Both the position numbers and the translations under genes were made by a program. A stretch of DNA of 64,000 nt from Halorussus ruber. Its GTDB lineage: Archaea > Halobacteriota > Halobacteria > Halobacteriales > Haladaptataceae. The notes under the pieces are model-generated. The model was not told the origin of the DNA. It worked only from the letters and a program-made list of their open reading frames with translations, and did not search any database. Positions within the stretch are counted from its first letter, which is position 1. Each line of letters begins with the position of its first letter. The stretch spans positions 62,001 through 126,000 of the forward strand of contig NZ_ML219768.1 in assembly GCF_004765785.1 (NCBI RefSeq), in the 5' to 3' direction. Below, in pieces: positions 35,172 through 43,146 of this stretch.

Positions 35172-35666
35172 TTACTCGGCGGCTTCGGCCTCTTCGGCGT
35201 CAGCGTCGTTCTCGTCGGCTTCCTCCGCTTCGTCAGCCTCGCTCTCGTCGGCCTCCTCGTCACCCTCGTCGGCGTCGGCCTGCAACTCCTCCAGCGTGTT
35301 CTTGAGGCCCGGCACCGTGCTGGCGAGGTCGCCGACTTGCTCTTTGGCGTCCTCGATGTCCTCGATGGCCTCCTCGACGCGCTGGATTTCGGCTTCGAGG
35401 TCGTCGGCGTCCTCGAAGGCGTCGGCGCGGGTGCCCATCGTGTACCACTTCTTGGCGTCTCGGAGGCTGTCGGCGGCGTCTCCGGCGTCGAGCGCCGACC
35501 GGAGCGCGTTGAGCGCGCCGAGGGTGTTGTCGGCCTCGACGTTCCAGATGTCGTCGGCCTCGGGGAGCGCCTCGCTGGCTTCGTCGAGGCTGGCCTCCAC
35601 GTCCTCGCGGACCTCGTTGGCCGCCTCGCCGAACAGCTCGTCCTCGTCGAGTGTCGATTGGCTCAT
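35172..35666 (-). CDS. Acidic coiled-coil protein (DUF5790-like)
   Basis: 164 residues. The first 110 are amphipathic helices (AANEVREDVEASLDEASEAL, LEAEIQRVEEAIEDIEDAKEQ), the last 35 almost only Glu/Asp/Ala. WNVEADNTLGALNALRSAL is the one distinctive conserved-looking stretch. It is soluble and probably oligomeric. I recall a haloarchaeal family with this look (DUF5790). The function is unknown. Confidence 0.78.
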   Translation of the reverse strand: MSQSTLDEDELFGEAANEVREDVEASLDEASEALPEADDIWNVEADNTLGALNALRSALDAGDAADSLRDAKKWYTMGTRADAFEDADDLEAEIQRVEEAIEDIEDAKEQVGDLASTVPGLKNTLEELQADADEGDEEADESEADEAEEADENDADAEEAEAAE

Positions 35667-35843
35667 ACGTTCTCGTTTGACGCCGGACCTTTTAAAACCA
35701 CGCCCGAAACCGAAAGTGAAACCCGGCTACTCGCCGGGGACCGTTCGACGCGAATCGAAAGTAACGACCCAATCGCCGCCCGGCGGGACTCCGATACCTG
35801 CCCCGGGAGAATACTTATCAAGCGCCATGATTAATGAAAACAT

Positions 35844-36248
35844 ATGGAAGACATTTTTGTCGGACGACTCATGTCATCGCCGGTCGAAACGGTCTCCCCC
35901 GACACGGAGGTCCACGTGGCCGCCGAGACGATGATAGACGAGAACATCGGGTCGGTCCTCGTGACCGACGACGAGGGGCAACTGCTGGGAATTCTCACTG
36001 CGACCGACTTCGTTCACATCGCGGCCGAACAGCGCTGGGCCACCGACGCCACGGTCGAGACGTACATGACGACCGACGTGACGACCACCGACGCCAACGC
36101 CGAGGTGCGGGACATCGCGGACCTGATGATAACCGAGGGATTCCACCACGTCCCGGTCGTGGACGACGAGGAGGGCGTCGTCGGCATCATCACGACGACC
36201 GACATCACGGCCTACATGTCCCACGTCCAGACGCCGAGTCCCTCGTAA
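35844..36248 (+). CDS. CBS-pair protein
   Basis: 134 residues made of two CBS motifs: MSSPVETVSPDTEVHVAAET to LGILTATDFVHIA, and MTTDVTTTDANAEVRDIADL to VVGIITTTDITAYM. There is no other domain, so this is a stand-alone adenosyl-ligand sensor. In haloarchaea these are numerous. The partner protein is not evident from the neighbours. A TATA-like ATACTTATC lies about 30 bases before the ATG. Confidence 0.92.
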   Translation: MEDIFVGRLMSSPVETVSPDTEVHVAAETMIDENIGSVLVTDDEGQLLGILTATDFVHIAAEQRWATDATVETYMTTDVTTTDANAEVRDIADLMITEGFHHVPVVDDEEGVVGIITTTDITAYMSHVQTPSPS

Positions 36249-36345
36249 TCTGTCCTCACTTTTCCCGAGCGTCTGAAAACCGGTCTTCAGCGTAGCGCGT
36301 CCGCCGACCACCGACAGGTTTCGCTCGGCGAACCAACACAACCCT

Positions 36346-36388
36346 GGTGGAATGAAAGGGCGACCGCGAACCGCGCGAGGGCTTTCGA
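36346..36388 (-). repeat. Family A element with one stem arm deleted, copy A5
   Basis: It reads GGTGGAATGAAAGGGC, then GACCGCGAACCGCGCGAGGG, then CTTTCGAGG. Both ends and the right-hand outer arm are present. The left arm and whole inner stem are missing, so the long hairpin cannot form. Confidence 0.7.
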
Positions 36389-36475
36389 GGCCTTTGTCGC
36401 CTCTAGTGGCTCCCCCGAACACTCCACCTCGAAAAGGGCCATACGCCTTATTCGAGTTCGTAGTGTAGCCCCGCC

Positions 36476-36790
36476 ATGAGCGAATCCGGCGACGACAGCC
36501 GAGAGATGGGACTCGAACTGGGCGACCTGAAAGCCGACCTCGAAGACGCCGACTACCCCCTCGACGCCGAGGAGCTAATGGAACAGTACGGCGACTACGA
36601 AATCGGCCTCCCCGACGGCGAGGAGAGCTTTCGGGAGGTCATGGTCACGGGCGGCGACGAGACCTTCGAGTCGGCCGACGAGGTCGAGCAGGCCATCCTG
36701 AACCGGGTCAGCGCCGAGGCGGTGGGCCGACAGGGCTACTCCGACCGCGGCGCTGGCAACGAGGGCGAGAACACGGACGAATCGTTCTAG
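36476..36790 (+). CDS. Small DUF5789/DUF2795-like protein
   Basis: 104 residues. It has a central helical pair (LKADLEDADYPLDAEELMEQYGDYEI) with the pattern of small haloarchaeal DUF5789 proteins, then FESADEVEQAILNRVSAEAVGRQGY, resembling the end of DUF2795 units. Soluble and acidic. The function is unknown. The promoter TATA-like ACGCCTTATTCG lies about 30 bases upstream. Confidence 0.75.
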   Translation: MSESGDDSREMGLELGDLKADLEDADYPLDAEELMEQYGDYEIGLPDGEESFREVMVTGGDETFESADEVEQAILNRVSAEAVGRQGYSDRGAGNEGENTDESF

Positions 36791-36842
36791 GAAGCGTTCT
36801 CTGCACTCCTTTTTGAACGACTGGTTCGGGAGACGAGGTTTC

Positions 36843-36919
36843 GAAAGCCCCCAGTTCGCTCGCGGTCACGCGAACGAAGTGAGTGTGACCGCGAGCGAAC
36901 TGGCCCCTTTCAGTCCGCC
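36843..36919 (+). repeat. Family A element without the inner stem, copy A6
   Basis: Ends GAAAGCCC and CCCTTTCAGTCCGCC. The single outer stem CAGTTCGCTCGCGGTCAC pairs perfectly with GTGACCGCGAGCGAACTG around a short loop. GCCCC faces GCCCC as a symmetric internal loop next to the ends. The stem sequence differs from all other copies. Confidence 0.8.
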
Positions 36920-36932
36920 CACGGTGGATGAT

Positions 36933-36995
36933 TGACCGAGCGTTCGCTGGCGGTTGACTGGCCGAGCGTTCGCTGGCGGTTGACTGGCCGAGCGT
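36933..36995 (+). repeat. Tandem 26-bp units (three) next to element A6
   Basis: CCGAGCGTTCGC recurs at 36936, 36962 and 36988, exactly 26 bases apart. The full unit is CCGAGCGTTCGCTGGCGGTT plus GACTGG. The array starts about 15 bases after the CAGTCCGCC end of A6, the same arrangement as at A1. Confidence 0.8.
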
Positions 36996-37060
36996 TCGCC
37001 GACCTCGAAATGTCCTCCTTTGGCGGAAACGCTAACCCCTCGGCGACTGAATCGCCGGGC

Positions 37061-38053
37061 ATGGTTCGCGTCCTCTCGGATTCCGACGTGGCGGAGTGCC
37101 TCGACCTCGGGGACTTGCTCCCGGTGGTCCGCGAAGCGTTCGTCAAGCAGGGCCGCGGCGAGGTCGAGCGCCCCGAGCGCCCGCACTTCCCGGTCGGCGT
37201 AGGGCTGGGTGGGGCGGACGCTGGCGACAGTTCCGAACCGAAAGGCACCGGCCTCGTAATGGCCGCCTACCTCCACGGCGCGCGGTTCTACGCGACGAAA
37301 CTGGTCGGCGTCCACGAGGAGAACGCCGAGCGCGACCTGCCGACCGTCAACGCGCAAGTCGCGCTCACCGAGGCCGAGACCGGCCTCCCGGCGGGCTACC
37401 TCGCCGGGACCAGAATCACCAACGCCCGCACGGGATGCATCGGCGGGTTGGCGGCGCGCGAGTTGGCCGCGGGGCCGGTGACGCTCGGCCTCCTCGGCGC
37501 TGGCACGCAGGCCCGTTGGCAGGCCCGAGCCATCGCGGCCGCGACGGACCTCGAATCGGTCCGGGTCTACTCGCCGAGCGACTCGAAACGAGAGTGCGCC
37601 GACGATTTGCGGGAGGAGTTGGGCGTCGAGACCGAGGCGGTCGAATCCCCGGAGGAGGCCGTCGCCGACGCGAACGTGGTCGTCACGGCCACGACAGCCA
37701 CAGCGCCGGTCTTCTCCGGCGCGGACCTCAACCCCGGTACCCTCGTCGTGGCGGTCGGGGCCTACACCGCCGAGATGCGCGAGCTGGACGCCGAGACCTT
37801 CGAGCGCGCGAGCCGGATTTTCGCGGACGTGCCCGAGGAGGTCGCCGAAATCGGGGACGCGCTGGAGGCCGGAATCGAGGAGTCGGACCTGACTGCGCTC
37901 TCGGAGGTCTTCGAGGACCGGGCGGGCCAGGAGTCCGACGACGAAATCATCGTGGTCGAGAGCGTCGGGACCGCGGTGCTGGACGCCGCGACCGGGGAGT
38001 ACGTCTTCGAGGAGGCGGAAAAGCGGGGAATCGGCGAGGAGGTCGAGCTGTAA
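37061..38053 (+). CDS. Ornithine cyclodeaminase/mu-crystallin family protein
   Basis: 330 residues. The family core shows YATKLVGVHEENAERDLPTV, ARTGCIGGLAARELA, and Rossmann loop LLGAGTQARWQARAI. The catalytic Asp region ADVPEEVAEIGDA follows. Possible activities are ornithine cyclodeaminase, alanine dehydrogenase (archaeal type) or ketimine reductase. The residues seen do not separate them. Start ATG (MVRVLSDSDVAE) is chosen over the longer frame because the latter runs through the 26-bp array. Confidence 0.9.
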   Translation: MVRVLSDSDVAECLDLGDLLPVVREAFVKQGRGEVERPERPHFPVGVGLGGADAGDSSEPKGTGLVMAAYLHGARFYATKLVGVHEENAERDLPTVNAQVALTEAETGLPAGYLAGTRITNARTGCIGGLAARELAAGPVTLGLLGAGTQARWQARAIAAATDLESVRVYSPSDSKRECADDLREELGVETEAVESPEEAVADANVVVTATTATAPVFSGADLNPGTLVVAVGAYTAEMRELDAETFERASRIFADVPEEVAEIGDALEAGIEESDLTALSEVFEDRAGQESDDEIIVVESVGTAVLDAATGEYVFEEAEKRGIGEEVEL

Positions 38054-38057
38054 CCGC

Positions 38058-38279
38058 TCAGTTATCGCGTCGGTTTTCTTCGAGTTCTCGCGCTCGTTCG
38101 TTAATTTTGGAGAGTTCACGCACTCTCTCGCTCTCAGAGCTACCGTGTCCGACCCGGACCGACAGGTCTAGCGGAGACGGGATAAAACGACTCCCACTTG
38201 CCTCCTCGCCGGACGCTTCGTCGGTCTCCTCGTTGCTTCCGAAGAGGGCGAGGAACACCTCCCAGACGTTGAGGGCCAT
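38058..38279 (-). CDS. Small protein of unknown function
   Basis: 73 residues, MALNVWEVFLALFGSNEET at the start (short hydrophobic segment of about 12 residues) and SKINERARELEENRRDN, a charged helix, at the end. Convergent with the ornithine-cyclodeaminase-family gene, four bases between stops. It may be peripheral to the membrane. No recognisable family. Confidence 0.5.
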   Translation of the reverse strand: MALNVWEVFLALFGSNEETDEASGEEASGSRFIPSPLDLSVRVGHGSSESERVRELSKINERARELEENRRDN

Positions 38280-38335
38280 ACGCCTCGTGCAAGACGTAAG
38301 AAGTTAAGTGTTCGTCTGAAGACGGGAGTGAGCCG

Positions 38336-39874
38336 TCACTTCCCGTCGGTTCCCGTCGTCTCCGACAGGTCCGGGTCGGTCGCCTCGGAAGTCGGCCCGG
38401 CGGGCGTCTCCGTCGCGTTCGAGGTCTCTATCTCGTCGGGCGTTTCCGCTTCCTCCTCGTCGATGACCGTCTCCTTCCACGTCCCGCGGGTGAACCAGAG
38501 CGCGGCCGCGATGGCTCCGAGCGTGTTCCCGAGAGCCATGCCTGTCCAGATGCCGGTTGCGCCCATTCCGGCGACGAACGCCAGATAGTACACCGTCGGC
38601 ACCCGGCCGACCCAGAGCGCGACCATCGAGAAGCCCATCGCCGTCTTGGTGTTACCAGCGCCCCGATAGGCCCCGAGCATGACCTGCAGGACGGCCATGA
38701 AGGTGAACTCGACCGAGCGAATCCGGAGGTAGGTCGAACCCTGCCGGACCGTCTCTCGGGCGGCCTCGGTCCCGGTGGCCATGAACACCGAAACGATGGG
38801 TTCGGGGAACAGCGCGGCGACGATGGCGACGACGAACATGACCGCCGCGCCGACTTTGGCGGCGATCCAGACCGCGCGCTCGGCCCGGTCGGCCTTGCCC
38901 GCCCCGAGGTTCTGGCCGACCATGGTGTTGGTCGCCCGGCCCAGACCCATCGCCGGGAGGAAGACCAGCGAGGCCAGCCGGTTGCCCAGCCCGTAGGCCG
39001 AGACCACCGGCGGCGCGAACTGGACCACCATCGCGGTCAGGGTAATCATCGCCAGCGCGCTCATCGACTGCTCGACGGCCGAGGGCACGCCGATGCGGAC
39101 GATGTCCCAGATGTAGCCGAGGTCCGGCACCAGATAGTCCACCTCCACGTTCGGCCCCGCGCCAGCGACGAACAGCACGTAGAATCCCAGTACGCTTGCG
39201 ACGGCCCGCGAGAAGATGGTCGCCAGTGCCGCGCCCTCCATCCCCATCGCCGGAAACACCGCGCTCTCGACGCCCAGCGAGGGAATCGGTCCGAGGCCGA
39301 AGATGAGCAGCGGGTCCAGAACCACGTTGAGCGCGACCGAGACGGCCATCACGCGCATCGGCGTCCGGGTGTCGCCGTAGCCTCTCATCAGCGACGTGAA
39401 CACGAAGAAGCCGAACAGGAAGGGCAGGCCGAGGAAGAACACTTCCATGTAGTCGCCCGCCAGCGGGACGACCTGCTCGGTGGTCGCGCCCTGACTCGGG
39501 AGCGCCGCCAGCATGGGTTCGGTGGCGAAGTAGCCGACGACGCTCAGCCCGACCGCCAGAATCGTGACGAACGACAGGATTTGGCCCGCCACCTTGCCCG
39601 CGGACCCCTCGCTGTTCGCGCCGGTGTACTGGGCGACCAGAATCGACCCGGCGGTAGTGAACCCGCCCGCGATGGAGATGAGGAGGAAGATGAGCGGAAA
39701 CGCGAGGCTCAGCGCGCCCACCGCGTCGGCCGACAGGCGTCCGAGCCAGAACGTGTCGGCGATGTTGTACGTCACCTGCAGAAGCTGGATGACGACGATA
39801 GGCCACGCGAGGCGGAACATCGGGCCGAGGAGGCCGCCCTCGGTGATGGTGTCGTCGGGGCCTGTGGCGTTCAT
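38336..39874 (-). CDS. MATE family efflux transporter (paralogue 1), candidate siderophore exporter
   Basis: 512 residues with 12 predicted helices in two MatE halves. Halves begin near LAWPIVVIQLLQVTYNIADT and IGVPSAVEQSMSALAMITLT, and carry the repeated loop motifs PMRVMAVSVALNVVLDPL and LGRATNTMVGQNLGAGKADR. A charged C-terminal tail of about 50 residues is added. It is divergent from the siderophore operon, and the spacer holds three iron boxes. Some siderophores are exported by MATE or MFS pumps, and no other exporter lies in the locus. A second MATE gene is at 58440. Confidence 0.92.
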   Translation of the reverse strand: MNATGPDDTITEGGLLGPMFRLAWPIVVIQLLQVTYNIADTFWLGRLSADAVGALSLAFPLIFLLISIAGGFTTAGSILVAQYTGANSEGSAGKVAGQILSFVTILAVGLSVVGYFATEPMLAALPSQGATTEQVVPLAGDYMEVFFLGLPFLFGFFVFTSLMRGYGDTRTPMRVMAVSVALNVVLDPLLIFGLGPIPSLGVESAVFPAMGMEGAALATIFSRAVASVLGFYVLFVAGAGPNVEVDYLVPDLGYIWDIVRIGVPSAVEQSMSALAMITLTAMVVQFAPPVVSAYGLGNRLASLVFLPAMGLGRATNTMVGQNLGAGKADRAERAVWIAAKVGAAVMFVVAIVAALFPEPIVSVFMATGTEAARETVRQGSTYLRIRSVEFTFMAVLQVMLGAYRGAGNTKTAMGFSMVALWVGRVPTVYYLAFVAGMGATGIWTGMALGNTLGAIAAALWFTRGTWKETVIDEEEAETPDEIETSNATETPAGPTSEATDPDLSETTGTDGK

Positions 39875-40054
39875 GATACTTCGAAACGAAACGGGTGTTT
39901 TTGAAGGTTGTGGGTTGGTCGAGAGTGACGATTCGCCGTGAACGGAAGCGTATGACTTGGATAAGTAAGGTGATGATAAATCGGTTTCCGAGGTGCGATA
40001 CCGTGAAACACATCAACATGGGCCTTCCCTCACAACCCGCAAGCCGCAATATAT

Positions 40055-40072
40055 TTTTAGGTGTACCTAAAA
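40055..40072. promoter_or_regulatory. Iron box 1
   Basis: Palindrome TTTTAGGTGTACCTAAAA, perfect 7-bp arms with centre TGTA. Preceded by AATATATT. It is in the MATE/siderophore divergent spacer, nearest of the three boxes to the MATE gene. The core TTAGG-N4-CCTAA is the DtxR/IdeR operator pattern. Confidence 0.8.
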
Positions 40073-40134
40073 TTCGAGAGTGAGAACCGTGTTCCGAAGT
40101 ACGGTTGAACAGAGTCACCCCCCGCATATAGATT

Positions 40135-40148
40135 TTAGGCTAGCCTAA
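40135..40148. promoter_or_regulatory. Iron box 2
   Basis: TTAGGCTAGCCTAA, a perfect 14-bp palindrome, preceded by CATATAGAT (TATA-like). It lies midway between the MATE and aminotransferase starts, 80 bases from box 1. Confidence 0.82.
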
Positions 40149-40187
40149 ATTACAAGAACCAGAGGAGATAGAAATACTTTTCAATTT

Positions 40188-40201
40188 TTAGGTTAGCCTA
40201 A
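40188..40201. promoter_or_regulatory. Iron box 3
   Basis: TTAGGTTAGCCTAA, 79 bases before the aminotransferase ATG. A TATA-like AAATACTTTT sits about 20 bases upstream, so a bound repressor would cover the likely transcription start of the biosynthetic operon. Confidence 0.82.
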
Positions 40202-40279
40202 AACTCGTGAAGCGACGAACCACACTCCGAGTCGTACAGGTGACGAAGCGACCCGCAAACGCCCCGGAGGCGGTCTGAG

Positions 40280-41659
40280 ATGTCCTACGCGGACGCGTCG
40301 AACGACCGACTCCTCGACAAGCAGGCCGACCGGGAGTCGAACGCGCGGAGCTATCCCCGCTATCTCCCGATGGCGATTCGGGAGGCCCGAGGCGTCGAAG
40401 TCACCGACGCCGACGGTAACACCTACTACGACTGTCTGGCCGGGGCGGGCACGCTCCACCTCGGGCACAACCACCCGGTCGTGGTCGAGGCCATCGAGGA
40501 GGCCATGGCGAACGACCGGCCGATGCACACCCTCGACATCACGACGCCGATCAAGGAGGCGTTCGTGGACACGCTGTTCGATAGCCTCCCCGAGGAGTTC
40601 GCCGACTCCGCCAAAATTCAGTTCTGTAGCCCGGCGGGCACCGACGCGGTGGAGGCCGCCCTGAAACTCACCAAGACCGCGACCGGGAATCGGTCGGTCC
40701 TCTCGTTCCGGGGCGGCTACCACGGGATGACCCACGGGTCGCTCGGTCTCATGGGCGACACGAGCCCCAAGGAGGAGGTCCCCGGCACGATGGGCAACGT
40801 CCGCCACCTGCCGTACCCCTACCCCTACCGGTGCCCCTTCGGTATCGGCGAGGAGGACCACGAGGTCGCCAGCGAGTACGTCGAGCGCCTGCTGGCCGAC
40901 CCCGAGCGCGGCTTCACCGACCCGGCCGCGATGGTCCTCGAACCGGTGCAGGGCGAGGGCGGGTCGATTGCGCCGCCCGCCGACTGGCTCCGCGAGATGC
41001 GTCGCATCACTCGGGAACACGACGTGCCACTCGTCGTGGACGAGATTCAGTCGGGGCTGGGCCGGACCGGCGACCTCTACGACTTCGAGCGCGCCGGCAT
41101 CACGCCCGACGTGGTGACCCTCTCGAAGGCGGTCGGCGGCGGCCTGCCCCTCGCGGTCGTCCTCTACGACGAGGAGCTAGACGAGTGGGAGTCGGGCGCG
41201 CACACCGGCACCTTCCGGGGCAACCAGTTGGCGATGGCCGCCGGGAAGGCCACCATCGAGTACATCGTCGAGAACGACCTGCCGAGCCGCGCCGAGGAGA
41301 TGGGCGCGCGACTTCGGAGTCACCTCGATGCGGCCGCGGAGAACTTCGCCGAAGTCGGCGACGTTCGCGGTCGGGGTCTGATGCTCGGGGCCGAGATGGT
41401 CGATGCGACCGCCGAATCCGACGGTCTCGGCGCGCACCCGCCGGACGCCGACCTCGCCGAGGCAGTCCAGTCGGAGTGTTTCGACCGAGGGCTCATCGTG
41501 GAGCGAGGGGGCCGCGAGGGCGCGACAGTCCGATTCCTCCCGCCGCTCGTCGTCTCGAAGGACCAAATCGAGGACGTCGGCCGAATCTTCCGCGAGGCGG
41601 TCGCGGCCGCCGTCTCGACGCAGAACGAACGGGCAGAGGGGGTCCGCGCGTCGCCATGA
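40280..41659 (+). CDS. dat: L-2,4-diaminobutyrate:2-oxoglutarate aminotransferase
   Basis: 459 residues, class III PLP aminotransferase. The PLP Lys is in VTLSKAVGGGLPLAVV near residue 280, with IVDEIQSG-type site LVVDEIQSGLGRTG before it and CSPAGTDAVEAALKLTKTATG early. First gene of the siderophore operon. It converts aspartate semialdehyde to 2,4-diaminobutyrate, feeding the decarboxylase encoded next (ATGA overlap). Related 4-aminobutyrate or acetylornithine aminotransferases are excluded mainly by context. It corresponds in position to rhbA of the rhizobactin 1021 operon. Confidence 0.9.
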   Translation: MSYADASNDRLLDKQADRESNARSYPRYLPMAIREARGVEVTDADGNTYYDCLAGAGTLHLGHNHPVVVEAIEEAMANDRPMHTLDITTPIKEAFVDTLFDSLPEEFADSAKIQFCSPAGTDAVEAALKLTKTATGNRSVLSFRGGYHGMTHGSLGLMGDTSPKEEVPGTMGNVRHLPYPYPYRCPFGIGEEDHEVASEYVERLLADPERGFTDPAAMVLEPVQGEGGSIAPPADWLREMRRITREHDVPLVVDEIQSGLGRTGDLYDFERAGITPDVVTLSKAVGGGLPLAVVLYDEELDEWESGAHTGTFRGNQLAMAAGKATIEYIVENDLPSRAEEMGARLRSHLDAAAENFAEVGDVRGRGLMLGAEMVDATAESDGLGAHPPDADLAEAVQSECFDRGLIVERGGREGATVRFLPPLVVSKDQIEDVGRIFREAVAAAVSTQNERAEGVRASP

Positions 41660-43146
41660 CGAGCGCCGACGACCTCTTCCTCGGTACCGAGGCCGGAAAC
41701 GACGCCTACCGAGACGCCGTCTCGCGGGCCAGCGAGGCGGTCGTGGACGCCTTCGCTGAGAGCGCGACCCCCTACTCGGGCGCGGCCGCCGAGCGACTGG
41801 ACGACCGGTTCGCCGAGCGCGAGTGTCTGCCCGAGGAGGGCCAACCGCTCGCCGAGACCATCGCGGAAGTCGGCGACGAGGTGCTGGCCGACTCGGTCGG
41901 CGTCTCGGACCCGAGTTGCGTCGCGCACCTCCACTGTCCGCCGCTGGTGCCCGGTCTCGCGGCCGAGACCGCCATCTCCGCGACCAACCAGTCGCTGGAC
42001 TCGTGGGACCAGAGTCCCGCCGCGACCCACGTCGAGCGCCGGATGGTCGAGCGACTCTGCGAGTTGTTCGGCTACGGGCCAGCGGGCGACGGCGTGTTCA
42101 CCAGCGGGGGCACCCAGTCGAACTTCCAGGCCCTCCTGCTGGCGCGCAACTGGTTCGCCCGCGAGCGGTTCGGCCGCCGCGTCAAGGAGTCGGGCCTTCC
42201 ACACAATGCTAAAGCGATGCGAATTCTTTGTTCGGAGGCGGCCCACTTCACCGCCAAGCAGTCGGCGGCCCACCTCGGCCTCGGCGAGAACGCGGTCGTC
42301 ACGGTGCCGACCGACGACGGCTACCGGATGGACCCCGAGGCCCTCGACGCGGTCCTCGCGGACCTCCGAGAGCGCGACCGGAAGCCGTTCGCGCTGGTCG
42401 GGACCGCGGGCACGACCGACTTCGGGAGCATCGACCCCCTCGACGCGCTGGCCGACCGGGCCGAGGAGCACGACCTCTGGTTCCACGTCGACGCGGCCTA
42501 CGGCGGGGCGCTCGCGCTCTCGGAGACCCACCGCGAGAAGCTGGCCGGAATCGACCGCGCCGACTCGCTGGCGGTCGATTTCCACAAGTTGTTCTACCAG
42601 CCCATCAGTTGCGGGGCGCTCCTCGTGGGCGACGGCGACTACTTCGACCTGATTCGGCGGTCGGCCGCGTACCTCAACCCAGAGGAGGGCGGCCTCGACG
42701 CGCCGGACTTGGTCTCGAAGTCGGTCCAGACCACCCGGCGCTTCGACGCGCTGAAACCCTACGTCACCTTCCGGACGCTCGGTCGGGAGGGGCTGGCCGA
42801 GATGGTCGAGTCCACGCTCGAACTGGCCGACGAGGTCGCCGCCCTGCTCTCGGACGCGCCCGACTTCGAGTTGGTCAACGAGCCGACGCTCAACGCGGTC
42901 GTCTTCCGGTACCGGCCCGAGGGCGTCGGCGACGACCGGGTGGGTCGGCTCAACGCCGCGCTCCGGGAGGCCCTCCTCCGGAACGGCGACGCCGTGGTCG
43001 GCCGGACCGAGGTCGGCGGCACGACCAGCCTGAAGTTCACCCTGCTGAACCCCAAGACGACCGTCGAGGACGTGGCCGACGTGCTCGACGCCGTGCGGAA
43101 CCGTGCGCGAACCATCACCGCCGCGAACCGGACACTGAGACGATGA
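41656..43146 (+). CDS. ddc: L-2,4-diaminobutyrate decarboxylase (group II PLP)
   Basis: 496 residues, from the ATG that overlaps the previous stop. PLP-binding Lys is in SLAVDFHKLFYQPISCGALL, with HVDAAYGGAL preceding it and FTSGGTQSNFQALLLAR earlier. It gives 1,3-diaminopropane, the diamine backbone of schizokinen/rhizobactin-type siderophores. The stop overlaps the next start (ATGA), so translation is coupled. The glutamate or tyrosine decarboxylase alternatives are made unlikely by the neighbours. Confidence 0.9.
   Translation: MTSADDLFLGTEAGNDAYRDAVSRASEAVVDAFAESATPYSGAAAERLDDRFAERECLPEEGQPLAETIAEVGDEVLADSVGVSDPSCVAHLHCPPLVPGLAAETAISATNQSLDSWDQSPAATHVERRMVERLCELFGYGPAGDGVFTSGGTQSNFQALLLARNWFARERFGRRVKESGLPHNAKAMRILCSEAAHFTAKQSAAHLGLGENAVVTVPTDDGYRMDPEALDAVLADLRERDRKPFALVGTAGTTDFGSIDPLDALADRAEEHDLWFHVDAAYGGALALSETHREKLAGIDRADSLAVDFHKLFYQPISCGALLVGDGDYFDLIRRSAAYLNPEEGGLDAPDLVSKSVQTTRRFDALKPYVTFRTLGREGLAEMVESTLELADEVAALLSDAPDFELVNEPTLNAVVFRYRPEGVGDDRVGRLNAALREALLRNGDAVVGRTEVGGTTSLKFTLLNPKTTVEDVADVLDAVRNRARTITAANRTLRR

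Noticed and set aside
36932-37060. N-terminal extension of the ornithine-cyclodeaminase-family frame.
   Set aside because: It is a translation of the 26-bp tandem array (repeated VDWPSVRWRLTG-like peptide).
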